Below are positions 1 through 13,600 of a stretch of 64,000 bases of DNA, piece after piece. The translations under genes were made by a program, and so were the position numbers. Positions within the stretch are counted from its first letter, which is position 1; the number at the start of each line of letters is the position of its first letter. Source of the DNA: Onchocerca lupi (taxonomy: Eukaryota > Nematoda > Chromadorea > Rhabditida > Onchocercidae); the NCBI GenBank assembly GCA_028564675.1, contig JAOVVO010000429.1, forward strand, positions 1-64,000, in the 5' to 3' direction. The notes beneath the pieces were generated by a model, which did no database searches, was not told where the DNA came from, and saw nothing but the letters and a program-made list of their open reading frames with translations.

Positions 1-2316
1 TATATATATACATAATGGATAGATCACGATTAAGCTATAAATTCGTAATTAAATTTAATTTCATTTTTGGAAATTTTCGATGATGAAACCATTAGAATTT
101 GTTTTCTATTATTAGCAAGAAGTTTTAAAAAAACTTATTTTTATGCTTCTAAAAACATTGGCAAATTTTGAATGATGACAAGAAATTCTCAGGAAGTGAG
201 ATAATTTTTAATCTATTAGAGGAAAAAAAAAAAAATCATCAAGTACAAAAATCAGAAATCGTCAAAATATGAAATGAAAACAAAATAGGACAACTGTTTA
301 ATTATGAGTTACCATTTACAATAAGTTTTTAATGACATCATAACTGTTAGCCATGCTAACGAATAAATAAATTGAAATAGTCTTTTATGAAAGGTCAATT
401 AATATTTCGATATATTTTTTAACTGGGGATATATGCTGTAATCAATAAAAGTGAAATATTGTATGAACAGATTAATTTTCGTGATCTGATCTGAATGATA
501 TGCGCCATTATAGTTTGATTAAATAAAAGAAATTTCCATCATTTGGTGCTGAAAATTTTGTGAAATATAATGTTTGATTTACAGAAGTACTGAAAAATAA
601 ATTAAGAATTAGAATGAATGAATGTCGTATCAACAAAATTATTCTAAGTCAAAAATTAAAATAATGTGAACAAAATGTAATTCTTATCAGCAACACTATC
701 TTGAAATATTTCGAAAAAAATCAATAATCTTTTAATTATTATAAAAAAAAATCAGTGGGGTGTCAGGAAAAAAATTCATATAATTTTATTTGCTATAAAG
801 TTATAAAATTTGTAAATCAAATATCAATTATTACTTCTCCCTCTTCTCTCTCTCTCCCTCTCTTTCATAGATAAATCAATGAATTGAATAAATAAATGTG
901 CATAAATTTCGAAAATTAACAACCCATTCATACTGATGTTTTCTAAATCCCTAAAACTTTTCAACTATTCATTTTCTCTATTCCTTTTGCTGTCATTTCA
1001 AGAATTTATATAATACTGAATCGATTAATATTATATGATTTTATGATAATTGAAAAGAAAACAAAGACTTTTATCTAACGGGTAGACGGACCCACTTATG
1101 TTAATTAATTGATTTGGTTAGCAAATAATAAGCATATTTAAATTAAATCGATCATAGAATTTAAAGATTTTTATTAGGATTAATTTGAGATTTCTTTTCT
1201 CTTCGAAATACATTTACCACATTTATAAATCAAATGTATATTGCTGATAATGAATAATATTTATACAACTCTCAAGTTGTCATCATGTTTTTTTTTTTTT
1301 CATTTTCGGTCACCAAAGTTAAGTATTTTGACTTTTTAATTTTTACGTATCAAAATTTTTGGTTATTCAGACAATTATGTAGTTATTTTATCCCTCCCGA
1401 ATTCAACTGTGATTAGAGATGAAATACCGGCATTAATTTCACTAAATATCATGAATGTACTTTGGATAATACAGATGATCTTTTATTGTCAGTGATTAGA
1501 ACCTCCATCTTAAAATTTTGACTTGGCTCAAAATAATAGCTGTAAAATGGTACTAATTTGAGTAAAAATACATCAGCAATATTAATTAGACATTTATATA
1601 AATTTTATCCATCTTCACAATTACCGGGTGAGTTGAAAGAATATTTTGAAAATTGATATGATAAGCTAGTTTTAAAATCATCAATGCTCGATGTATACTT
1701 TTATCACAATCAAAAAAAATCTTATTCTACTGAATAAGCATATATTTTAATTGGTTCGATATGCTTAGAAGTCCGAATTTCTTTCTTCTAACTTTAAACT
1801 TTGAAGCAATTAAATGCATTTACAACTTATTTAAATTATCGATAAATTTCAAAATTTCAGATTTTAAAATAAAGAAACAGATAATATTTCAGAAAAGGAT
1901 CAGATATCCAAATTATATTGGATATGATCATTTTAAAAAGATTTTGTAGAGCTGTCGAAAAGCAGAATATTCCGAATAATTATTCATCATATTTCCTTAC
2001 AAAATTTCGTTTCAGAAAATTTTTCATCTCATTAATCAACTACTTCAAGCGTTCATTGAAATGATAACAAATAGTGATATTGAATATCTGATGTATCGAA
2101 TAGAATGAAATTTCGGATCAAAAAAACAAAAAAAAAAATCTTGGAATCGATTTGCCAGGGGTTAAAATGATATATTTACCGTAATTTCGGCTTCTGACTA
2201 CTGTAGGGGAAAGAGTGTTTCTGTTTGATTAGTTATTTGGGATTCTAGAGTCGTCTGGATTGGAGATATTTTTGCTGCTGTGACTTGATTATGTAAACAA
2301 TAGCCTTTATTTAGAT
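1..2316. other. gene-free AT-rich stretch
   Basis: No coding exon can be supported here on either strand. The only open frames are short and rich in F, I, K, L and N, as expected by chance at this base composition. A CT-rich microsatellite lies at about 836-865. The rest is unstructured AT-rich DNA with short homopolymers. Confidence 0.6.
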
Positions 2317-2685
2317 TTACACGATATTTGAAACAATATCGCACTTTAAAACAACAATTAATGTGAAAAAAATAAAACAATATGCAAGTAATATAAAGAA
2401 TACCAACAATAGATCTTTGACGAATGATTGCTTGTGCTTCGTTGAAATTACTTGATATTGGCCGGGAACGTTTTGCCACTGATACTGATATAAGAGAGCC
2501 TGTCGTTGATGTAGTTTCCTTGTTGCTGATGAATTAACGATATCGACCCTGGTAGACAACGCTTCGCCAATAGTCTTGATGAATTGATTGATGATCGGAG
2601 TGCTGGGAGATTGCTGCCGCCTCTGCTAGTGATCTAATTTAGCACTGATCTTGCTATCCCGAAAGTTCCACTTTTGTATGGTCAT
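2317..2685 (-). CDS. possible membrane-protein exon with an in-frame TAG
   Basis: I do not recognise this protein. On the minus strand a frame runs from an ATG at 2685 to a TAA at 2317, broken only by one TAG at 2626-2628. The 102 codons after the TAG look coding: they are rich in Q, R, S and T with mixed codon use, in a patch of higher GC than its surroundings. They end in a strong hydrophobic segment of about 22 residues (LLLVFFILLAYCFIFF and on), followed by only about ten residues. The TAG is itself the end of a possible splice acceptor (CACTAG followed by CAG), so the simplest reading is an exon of 2317-2625 whose upstream exon I could not find. A decayed gene or chance are the alternatives. 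The C-terminal position of the hydrophobic segment would suit a tail-anchored or type II membrane protein, unless the exon splices onward before the TAA. Confidence 0.3.
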
Positions 2686-4298
2686 TTTTGATAGGAGCGG
2701 AGGTTAATAATTAATCATACAAAAGGGATTGATAGGGATAAAGACAAAAGGATAAAAAATGAGTAAAGCTTAAAACATTTAAACAAAGTACAAAGATCTG
2801 GTCCCTGCATTTCGACAATTGACATGACGGCAACCTTTGTAATTCTTTAATCAAAGAGCATGATTTTAATCCCTTTGACATATAGCTATCTTTTATAATC
2901 ATTTAAGCATTTTTACAACCGCTTACAGCGTATTTTACAACCATTTGCAACTCCCAAACAAAGCACATGAGTATTAGTAGATGATTAGATGAGGAGAACA
3001 AAGAGCTTTTGTGCGCAGTGAGATAACAAATTTTTGTTATAAACAATATTTTAGTTCTGTCAGCAATTCGGTTTATTGACAACTACAAATATTCAAAATA
3101 GCGCTAAAATTAAATCAACGAACGCATGGGAGAAGTGATTAGAGACAGGTGGAAAAACAAACAACGATTATTAAAAGAAGCAATAAATTAAAGTGTCAGT
3201 AATCAACTCTAGCAAATGAACTTGTTATAATGGACTTCAGATTGTTATCAGTTTATCAATTCAAGCAAGTTTACTGCTCTTATCCATTCTAGATGTTTAC
3301 TTAAATATCCGAACAAAAGAAAACAAAAAATCGTTAAAAATGAAATTTCCCCTTCGATTACTAGCTTATTAAATATGAAAAAAAAAAAAAAGAATTTAAG
3401 TATAGAATCACCATCAAAATCATCGGTGGTTTTGGTGCCAGTATTACTATCATTTTTAAAATCAAAACTACCGCCAAACATACATGTGCTCTGGTATTAT
3501 CATCTTCTACGCATTAATTATTGTATCATTACTACTCATCTTGTCGCCGATTCTACAATTGTCATCCTTAGAACAAAACTACTGCCAAATATTATCAATT
3601 ATGATATTATCAAATCAAAGATAAAATGCAAAGGAAATCGAAGAACATCACTTTACTTTAAAAAAGGAAATCTCACTATGAAAATTAAAAATTCACCATA
3701 AAAAATAATAAGTTTTATGAATGTTACTCTTAAATTTATTATTTTATTGAAATTTATTACATTTAATGAAAATTTGAAAGGAATTTATTCATTAAAATTT
3801 ATTACATCATTGATTAGAAAAAATGTGGCAAATGATGTAACTATAATGAAGGTATTTCTTTGGTATGGAATCGCATTGAAATTGAAATATATTTTGTGAA
3901 AAAACCAAAAACTTGGTCAAATAATCTAATTTTAACAAATGAATTAAAAAACTTAATTTTCAGAAGAGGCACAAAAATTGGTGACCCCATCAAAATCGTG
4001 TAATTCAATTTGAAATGAAATCATTTCTGATGACATTCTTGAAGAAATTTTGCAAGTAATATTGAGCAACTTTTTTTTTTTTTTTTTTTTTTTTGAAGTT
4101 TCGATTATTACAGAAGATAATAAAATGATAATTATTATATGCTTTGTGAATGCCAACGAAAATTGCTTCAAATTGTTTCCAGTGACTTTGACTAGGTTAT
4201 CTTATCATGATAAGATAATAGCAACAGTTAAATATCGATTAACCTTAGCGGTATAAATTTTCAGGAGATGAAACACCTTTGTTAGACCCTTAACGATC

Positions 4299-4434
4299 GA
4301 TAATTATTTGTTATATCCATTTATATGATAACTATTTGTCTGATTTCATTGATAAGATAATTATTTGTCAGATTCATTGAAAAAATAATTGCTTATCAGT
4401 TTCAATGATAAGATAATTCTTTGTCAGATGTATC
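4299..4434. repeat. five-unit GATA-rich tandem repeat, 26-28 bp
   Basis: Five diverged units start at 4299, 4325, 4351, 4379 and 4407. The common core is GATAAGATAATTATTTGTCA followed by a short ATTCATT-like tail. Units 3 and 5 are the closest pair. Each unit carries one or two GATA motifs, several in the form TGATAA. Whether this is a GATA-factor binding cluster or just a decaying minisatellite cannot be told from sequence alone. Confidence 0.7.
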
Positions 4435-6784
4435 GATAACTGAAAAGTAATTTAATTTGATAATTCTATTAAAAGTTTTAGCAAGCTATTATGATTTGTT
4501 TGCAATAAAAGAAATTAACATGAATTATTGCAACAGGAGTTATAATGCCATAGTATTTAGCCTGAAATCATAGATTGTCTATCATTATTATCAATAATTA
4601 ATCAAAAATTCATTTTCAAAAAGCTCTTCTTGACTTGAAATTGTTCAATTTTTTAATGGAGATATTCCAGTAATCACGTCAAACATAATATACGCAATAG
4701 CGTTCAACGAAAAATCAAAGAAATTCGCTAATTATTACAGGAATAATTAAAATTGAGAATTTCATTATCGAAAAATTGGAAAAATTTGTTGGAATGTCGG
4801 AATGAAAAATTGGAATGTCCAATATAATAAAAAACATGCATATTAATTATTATTATCATTATTACTACTGATTACCACAAATAATCATACTATTCGTTAT
4901 CAATATTAATTTCTGCAATCATTTTATTGAATTTTAATAATTTTTTCGTTTTTCTTTTTTTTTTTTTTTTTTTTTGTAATTTAAGTCATTGCAAATTCAA
5001 TTATTCACAATTGCAGATCACACTTTTTATTTCATCATTCATTCATCTTATTTATAAAAACTCATAATACGGTACTTTGCAAAATTGCTCATATCCTCAA
5101 TTATTGCCCAAACTTACTTTAATAACCTTTTTCCTCAATCCTTTTGAAACAAGAAACACCTTTTCTAAACTTCCTGTGAATATTTGCTTTCATTCATATC
5201 CTTAAAGATAACTATTTTCAAAATTTTATCAATCTCTAATTCTCTTCAAAAAAATTAATTGACTAATTAACCAATTTAACTAATTCTATTTAAAATACGC
5301 TATACTTTCCATTATATTTAAAATTCATTATATATGCGAATAGAATAAATGCAAATAAAGCTTATGAAAACTTTGAATTGTTAATTTATTTATTAATCGT
5401 AATATTTTTCAGGGAAAATTCTATTTTCTAAATTTTTCTCTTTCACTCATTAATTATATTAATCAAATTTCAATTTAATATGACCAAAGCAATTAGTTTT
5501 ATTAAAAATTAAAATCTCTTTTAAAATTTCCAATTTTTCTTTAAAAAAATTTCCACCGTGGAAGAATTTTGGAAGAAGTTTTGAATTTTTTTTTTTTAAA
5601 TAATATAACATGAAAAAAAATTAAAACGAAAAAATCATTGTTTGTGAAGAATTTTCAAAATTGTTGCAATTAAATTCTTAAATTTGAGCCTTTTTTTGAA
5701 AAAAATCAAAATGAGCCTTTTTTTTGCGCCAAATAGTTTTAATTTACATCTGTTTCAATCATACGAAATACAGTTGTCTCGTATAATTTTTTTTCTGGAA
5801 GAAATAAAAATAATAAAAAAGTATTTTGGAAAAAAAAAAAGAAAAATGAACGAATTTATTGAATACACATTTAATTACAGACGCATTAAATATATTTGCA
5901 ATTAAATTGTGCTCAATTATATTATAATAGGATTCATTTTTTCATGAAATGTAGCATAGAAACTATGTTTGGTTATTTGCAAATTATGGAAAATATAAAT
6001 GTAATAAATTCTTTAATTAAAAGAAATTAGTAATGAAATAGATTCATTTTTGTCCATTTCCATAGCATTGTGATAAGTACTTGAACAATTGAAAAAAAGA
6101 AAAAAAAGGTAATAACTTCAAATTATTTTGTGATAAAAATTGGACATTTTTGTTATAAAATCTAGTCATACAATAATTTTACAAAATTATATAATTATTC
6201 TGAGTCTAACTTCATTTTTCACTTTTTTTTAAATCTCAATTTTTATCCGGTTCATTGTTTTCTAAATTAAAAATCCTTTTTTCAACAGTATTAATTTAGC
6301 ATTTCATTTTTGATATCTCAATATATTTATAACAAAATTTGATGAATTTTTTCATAAAATTGCAAAATTCATTAAAAGAAAAAAGTTTTAAAATCATTTG
6401 AAACTAAAAAAAAGCTATGAAATTGATGCTTATTATCATTATTATCGAAAATTGTTTTTCCATTTTTATTGTTTGCAAATATAACTATTTCATTTTCATT
6501 TTTTTTTTTTTATTTTGATTAATCAGATTGAAAAAGTGATTTTAATATTTAACATTTAAATTATTATGCTTATTTTTTACTGTTTCATTCCTTTTTTCTC
6601 ATACGAAATTTAAAAGTCATTTTATCGTCACTGGCCTAATATTCATTCCAGTACTATATGTATATAAATTATGAATATGATTAAGACGATACGATTTTCA
6701 ATTCTAATTTCCATATTTCATTAGAAAAAGTTTCCAATGTGACGTTTAGCATCTCTTATGCAAAAGTTATTGATTTGTAAAAAT

Positions 6785-7063
6785 TGAACAAATCAATCGC
6801 TATCAGCATGCATCTGATCTGATAAATAATTCAGTAGTACATAAAACTTTGAAATGTTTCAAATTTTAACAAATATTTAACGATCTGTTAGAGGAGAAAA
6901 AGAATAAATCAATCGTTATCAACATACATTTGATCTGATAAACAATTCAGTTCATTTAAAAAAAAAAAAGTTTGAAATAATTTCGAATTTCAGCAAATTT
7001 TGTTCCTTTAAAAACAAATTATTTTCATGAAATATTTAATGATTTGTTCGGGAAAAAAAAAAA
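6785..7063. repeat. diverged tandem duplication of about 115 bp
   Basis: Two related blocks lie head to tail. The clearest shared part is AATCAATCG(C/T)TATCA followed by CTGATCTGATAAA-like sequence and AATTCAG, at 6791-6833 and again at 6907-6950. Each copy continues with a GTTTGAAAT-like stretch and ends in a TATTTAA(C/T)GAT(C/T)TGTT motif before an A-rich run. The pair sits just beyond the 3' end of the DM-domain gene. Confidence 0.6.
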
Positions 7064-7099
7064 AGGCAAACAATGCAAACAAAATATTTTTTTATTAAA

Positions 7100-8781
7100 T
7101 CATATTTGATTGATATCACTGAGCGAACGAGCTTCAAGTGAACAGACATTGGCAAGAAATTGCCGATAATGAATGTTTTCTAATCTAAGCATTTCCTCTG
7201 CTGATAATTGCAGATTTCGTGATCTAATTTCCAAAAATGATTCATCGTTTCCAACTAGAGACAATAAAGCTCCTTTTGTCATATCCATTTCTAAATTCAT
7301 TGATATCAGTTTAGATTGAATATTCAAAAAAGTTTGAATGAATTTTTAAATGATTTCAAAAACTTTAAAAGTGAAAATTTGCAGAAATTGCAGAAATTTT
7401 AGTTGAAAAAAAAAAAAAAAAGTCAAAATACACCGTTGCAATCGATGTTATTTAAATTGAATCCAACAGTATTATCATGATTTATCAATTCGTCATTATT
7501 CATTTTATGCTTTTTCTCTTGCGATATTGATTTAGAAGAAGTTTGCAGGCATCGATCAATTGCTTCCAATGATTTTTCCTCATTTTTCTTATCATTAAAT
7601 CGATTTTGTTGTAATGATGTGGTGCTGCAACATGCTGCTTCATCAGGATTCAAGTGATACTCGACCGATGGAAATGTAGAATAGGTTGATGGAAGATATT
7701 GATCAAAAAGTTGACCAAAATGATTTGCTACATGCATTTTGAAGTAATGATTGCTGCAACACATGTAGCTAGGCCATAAGGTATATTGATGTATGAATTG
7801 AGCCATCGGGCAAGTATTTAAATTAGCATATTGATTTAGAAGCATTGCAACAAATTCTGGCGTATAACGATTGTCAAACTGATTTAAAAATAAATTTGAA
7901 TTTGCTCGATGAATTTGCGAATTATTATTGAATTGATCGCTACTGTAACGTTCTTCCTTGCTTCGTGAATACTTGCTAGCAATCAGGCTAACAGAATTAT
8001 CAACCGGAATAGCAGGTATTTTATGTTGTTGAGAAATGGGTGTAGATGCGTTGCGTACATTTGAAATGATATTTTGCGACGAACTATCCTGTCGCGGAAT
8101 CATAAATGACATTTCTGGATTCAGTGTAGTTTGATTGGAATGACAAATAACATTCTGTCCAACTAATGGTTGATAAAATTCCTATAATTATCTTTTATAA
8201 TTTTTATAAATTTATGAAACAAATTATCTCACAATTAAAAAAAAAAAAAAAAAATTCTCAATCAAAGTTTGTTCAGATAGAATCATCATCACGCTGAAAA
8301 AATGTCCTCTAATGCTAATTGGTAACTTTTTTTTTTCTTTTTTAAATATTTTCGATTTTAAAATTATTTTTTATCTTAGTAATAATAAATTATTAATTCG
8401 CTAAAAAGAATTAGTGAAACAATTTGTACCAATTTACGGGGATAAAAAATGGTCGATGCATTTGTTTGCGGAAAGATAGCAGAATTAAATTTGCATAAAT
8501 ATGAACGACTATTTGCTATATCATTGTTATCGCAATCAATTGGAATTGAAATACATTCACGATCTAAATACTTTGAAAAAATAAAAAAATAATTAAACAA
8601 GTTTGAAATTAGTAAATACGTTCATTTAATGCTAAATATTCATCCGAAAAATTCATAATTTCATTATCGAATGACTGAAAAATATTCATTGAGTCTAATT
8701 TTATCTAATTTTTTTCTAATTTTCTGATTTTTTAATTTTATCGAACTACCCTGGCATTCCAAAATTTTCTCTTATTTTTCT

Positions 8782-8820
<39 letters not shown>

Positions 8821-9510
8821 TTTTACAAATCAAATATGTATTATTACTTCCAATATTTTAGGTAAGGAAAGATTTAAATAATATGTCATCCAATGGATAG
8901 ATTTTTAGAATATTTTAGGAGTTATGGATTTAATTAATTAATTTTACCATCAATGAATTTCGGGAAAACACGTAGCCTAGTATTGCCATTTCTGAACTTT
9001 ACTGGTTTCAGTACCAAGTTACAAGTACTCGTTCGAGATCTATATCGTCGTATAATTGCGCTAGCACGCATAGACATTACATTTGCACACTAAATTAGAA
9101 CTTGAATAATTAATTTCAATCATTAAATAGTTTTTTCATTCATCTGCTTACTAGATCTTACCTTTCCATAGATTGAAATGAACAAATAGACTTAAAATAT
9201 CTGTTACCTCTTCAATATTTATTTCTATTATCCATTTCATAAAAGTGCATTGAAATTAATTTCAGTTCAATATCTTGGGAACAAGTTGATGTAAAACTTT
9301 AAATAGTAAAAATTTCGAAAGATGTAAAGTTTTGGAAGAATTTAAAATTTCAAAAATTTCAAACTGAATAACTGGAATGTGACAAATATAAATAACAATT
9401 ACAGTTTTGCAATGACAGTTGTTATATGGACAGTAGCCAGCGTGACCTTTCAATACAACCTGTCGTCCATGACCTTCACACTTTCGACAAAACAATGTTC
9501 TTGGTGGCAT
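7100..9510 (-). CDS. DM-domain transcription factor
   Basis: DM-domain proteins (doublesex/MAB-3/DMRT family) bind DNA and control sexual and neural development in animals. My five-exon model joins in phase throughout: 9403-9510, 8948-9089, 8438-8563, 7434-8162 and 7100-7290, giving about 431 residues. The intertwined zinc-binding ligands are all present: C8, C11, H14, H23, C27, C32, C34 and C37. They are followed by VMSMRASAIIRRYR, the recognition helix region. The DM domain is split by an intron exactly between T36 and C37. The exon 2 tail after the domain reads as conserved-looking sequence (NGNTRLRVFPKF). The long exon 4 part is low in charge and rich in N, Q and S, typical of DMRT tails, and I see no DMA domain. 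The start is the ATG at 9510, eight bases after an acceptor AG; a further 5' coding exon is possible. I cannot assign orthology; a MAB-23-like nematode subgroup is one possibility. Confidence 0.85.
8784..8818. repeat. poly-T tract, about 35 nt
   Basis: An uninterrupted T run inside intron 2 of the DM-domain gene. On the coding (minus) strand it reads as poly-A, so it is not a polypyrimidine tract for that gene. Confidence 0.9.
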
Positions 9511-9518
9511 ATGATCAC

Positions 9519-9526
9519 CTAAAAAC
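9519..9526 (-). promoter_or_regulatory. 3' splice acceptor just upstream of the DM gene start
   Basis: On the minus strand a GTTTTTAG acceptor ends at 9520, eight bases before the ATG. It may be a spliced-leader trans-splice site or the acceptor of an unseen upstream exon; the reading frame is open back to the AG, so both remain possible. Confidence 0.45.
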
Positions 9527-10020
9527 GATTGTTAATCGTTATTCATACTGTATGAATATAATTAATATAGGTAAACGTATCATTTGCTGTAGTATTTGAA
9601 ATAATAATTATTATTACTAATTTTAATTGATGCCTTTTTTATTCATTATATCATTATCCTTAGTTAACTAATTACAAATGTTACCAATTAGAATACTTGA
9701 TTTTTTTTCAATAAAGTAATAATTTTTATAAAACTAATTTATTAACTGATTCTACAATATTATTATTTTAGAACAACTGATTAAATTTTCTAAACTTTCA
9801 ATTGAATCTAAATATTTATTGAATTAAAATTTAAAAAAAAACTGGTTTGAAAATTTTAACTTTTCAAATAATTGAAAAAAATTCAAGAAATTAAAAAATG
9901 TAAATAGAAAAAAAGAACTATCATACATACAAAATACAGTAACGTAAAGAATATAAATAAATGTTATGACAATATTATTGATGAAAATGAGCACCAAATC
10001 CATTCGCCTGTTTTTTCAAA

Positions 10021-10052
<32 letters not shown>

Positions 10053-10613
10053 CAAGAAAGAAAAGAAAAGTTATGAATTGTTGTTGATGGTGTCAAGTTA
10101 ATTGTTGGTTTATCCGCCGAATGATTTAACTTGGCCAGTTACCATGGGAGCCATGGAGCAAAATTGGTTATTATCTAGCCATAATCTTTTGGCCTTTTTC
10201 ACATTCTTTGCCCTTTTTAACAAATTTAATGACGTTTGTGTCCCCACCTATGCACACACATATAATTGTTAAATATATATAAGTTTACAGGCAGATAGAT
10301 ATATACAAAATGTTTTATGATTTCCAATTTTTATCAAATCAGAAAGCTCTAAACCATTTCAGTGATAATGAATGATATCTCGTGATGGATTAATGTTTTC
10401 ATTGGAATAAAGATTGAATAATTCATTTGAATTTGAATCGCATTAGAAACGATGAACAATATTTAAGCAAATATTCGATAATCATAATTTGGCAAGATCT
10501 TTTATCGAAATTATAAAGCTTTCAAAAATTACCATCAATTTTTGAAAGAATTTTACTTTCGAATTTCTGACTCACTAGAATAATTTGCGAGTTATTTAAC
10601 TTTCAGTCATTAA

Positions 10614-10614
<1 letters not shown>

Positions 10615-10647
<33 letters not shown>
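10615..10647. repeat. poly-A tract, about 33 nt
   Basis: An uninterrupted A run in non-coding DNA, with no target-site duplication or retrogene body attached that I can see. Confidence 0.9.
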
Positions 10648-10651
<4 letters not shown>

Positions 10652-13600
10652 TCTCCGCATAACATTACTGAATAAACTGTAACATGAATCATTCGATAGT
10701 ATTCATTAATCAAAACCAATGATTATTTTATTTGATCAATTAATGATTATTTTATGGAAATAATTCAAAAATGTTAATACAATAAAAGACAGAGAGAAAG
10801 AAAGGATGAAATAGAATTTGAATGTTAGGAAATAAGTACAAATTATCATTCAGGGGACAATTTTAAAAATTGCTCTGAATCATTCTAGCACTGGTATTTC
10901 AAAATTCATTTATTCCATGAACTTTGCCACAAAGAGCACACTTTTAAATCCAAAAAAAAGGGAAAAAAAATGAAAGAAAAATAAAAGAAAGGAAAAAGAA
11001 AACGGAAGTAATGGAATGCCTACACTAGGTAATAAATGTTTTGAATGTAAAAATTGAAATTTACTGTGAAGTTTTATAAAAAAAATTTGACAGAAAAAAA
11101 AAAAGAAACGAAGAGAAATTGAAAATAGATGGAATAAAAGTGAGAAATTCATTAAAGATAATCATTTATTTATATATATAAAACTTCATATTTCCAATAT
11201 TTTTTATAAATTTGATTTTATCGAAAAAAAAAAAGGTTATTTACATTCTTAAAAGTTCATCTTTGTTGAAATTTAAATCAAATCCAAAAAAAAAAAAAAA
11301 GAGGACAACAAAAAAAGGAACGTAAATTATTGCGTGAATAAAGTATTAATTTACGGATTTTTTATATATATATATATTCGTTGAAGACTTGCTTCTTTTT
11401 TTTTTTCAAGCAAAAAAATTGTAACTTTTTTGAGAAAAAATTTTTACAAATGAACATTTATCAAATTTAACATATTGCCAATAATAAAAGAAAAGAAAAA
11501 TGTCATATTTTCGATAATAATTTCAATATTTATTATTAATCATTTTAACAAAATTTATTGAAATATTAAGCTTCATCTTAGGAAGAAAGAAAAAAAATGA
11601 AAAATAAGGAAATTTTTGAAATTATACAATAAATATATTAAAAAGTTAGCAAATTTCTTCAACTGAATGTATATTGATTGTAAAAGATAACAAAAATGAT
11701 TATAAAAATGGGACGAGAATGGGAAGTTTATACAATTACAACTTTTGTTTATTTCATAAGCGATAAAATCAATCAATTGTATTAAATTGAAAAAAGCTCT
11801 TCAATATACTGAATTGATTTGTTGAATTAGTAATCGAATGGGAGAAACTGAATTTCGATTTTAAGTACCTTTTTTTTCGTTCTTTTTATATACATCATAA
11901 GAGATATTGTTTGATATAAAAATTCAAAGAATTTTGATCGAGCCTAATTGCTTCACAAATGAAAAAAAAAACACTTTAAAAGACAAGAAAATCATTCAAA
12001 GAAAAAGTGAAAAGAAAATTTTAAAAAATAATGAAAAAAAAGAAAATGAAATCTTTTATTCGTTAAACAACAATTATTCCAATTAGAAATTTTTGTAAAA
12101 ATAAAGAAGATAAAAGTGAAAAGATTAAAAATAATTGTTCATTCAATTTTCTTGGTTTTTTTTTTATCAGAAAAAAAAAATTAGAAAACGGATCTCGATT
12201 GAAAATCAATCAACATCATTCGAATCTCTTCATTTCGTTTCGTCTAAGATCGAATATTTTGTTGAGAAATTTGATCTCAGTTTTTTCAACGATAATAATT
12301 TTCTTTATCGGAAATTTGGTATAATGATTAATGTATGTCATCATAAACAGAAAAGAAATTAATCAAAATCATATTCTTTTACATTGCTACAGCAAAACAA
12401 TCTTTTCGACATTCATCGCCCTAATTAATTACTAATTAAATTTCCAATTCATGTTGTCTAAGACTAAGCTGAAATATTGTATCACGTCAATTATTTAAAA
12501 ATTTGAATTTTGTATGCGTAATTGTTCGCCACAAATAGCTAAATGTAATTTTAATGATAATGTAATAATTTTACTTTTAATAGGTCCACAGGATTTTGGT
12601 TAAATTTTTTCAGAACAAACATCTAAATTGTAATTTTAATGCCAGTATAATGATAATTTTACTTCTAAAAATTTATAAAAATTTTGGTCAAATTTCAGGT
12701 TTCGCCAAAATTTCATTTTTTAAAGAAGTAAGTCGTTATTCTGTCCGAGAAAAAATGATTCTAAATTCAAAAGAATTAACAATTGCTTGAGAATGCAAAA
12801 AAACTGCAATATTTTTGTCATTTTGTTAAATTCATATGTTTTCGTTTCTTGCCATATTTTGTGATGAATTAATTAATTCATTGGTCTTTGTTAAGAAGAT
12901 GGTATCATTGATTTGGTATCGAACAGTTGAAAGTAATGCTCAACTTCGTGGGTGGCATAAACTTCCCAAATTACTGCAAATTTCTTAACCACTACAGATA
13001 GGCAAAGGTTTTGTCATTATGATTCATTGATAAACAGGAGACATTCGTAGAGATGAAAATTTTAATCTATTATTCGTTTCTAGTATTCAAATTTGAATAA
13101 TTACCGTAAAATTAATTTCAATCAGATTTGAACCAAATTATCGAAAGGTAAATTTTATTCTAATAAATGAATTCCTGTTAGTTTCGAGTTTCTGTACGAA
13201 TAAAATTCTTTACATTCAGAAAATTATAGACCATATTTTTGAAAATGGAATTCAAGTTAGTCGCCCAAAATCCTCAATTAGATCGTTCAGTCTTTAGCCG
13301 AGAAAAAAGATCAACTTCATTTTGGAATTTGCTTTGGAATGGAAATATTCAGAATGAAATTTTTTTCTATCATTAGATTTATATTTTCATGAATCCATGT
13401 TGTCTTTTATTCGAAAATTTGCATAACGCACAATAACATCGATACCATTTCTTTTTTTTTTTTTAATGATAATTTTTGGCAGCTAATTAATTCTTTACTA
13501 AAATCACGCCTCCCTTCCTAATTCACTTTTCTTACCAGGTACTTTACCATTCACCTTATCATATCATTATTAAGACAGCTAATAATCAATCCACATGACC

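Larger units (their letters stand above)
2686..7099. other. gene-free stretch with short repeats
   Basis: No exon can be supported. The open frames near 3.2-3.7 kb contain homopolymer-coded K or F runs and overlap each other on opposite strands. Two repeat structures lie here and are listed separately: a GATA-rich tandem repeat at 4299-4434 and a diverged duplication at 6785-7063. Poly-T tracts occur at about 4072-4094 and 4958-4975. Confidence 0.55.

Noticed and set aside
3248..3701. Overlapping open frames on both strands near 3.2-3.7 kb
   Set aside because: They overlap in antisense, include homopolymer-coded K or F runs, have no splice-supported neighbours and resemble no family.
10910..11152. 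80-codon frame rich in F, L and S
   Set aside because: Produced by purine-rich low-complexity DNA read on the opposite strand; no intron-exon structure.
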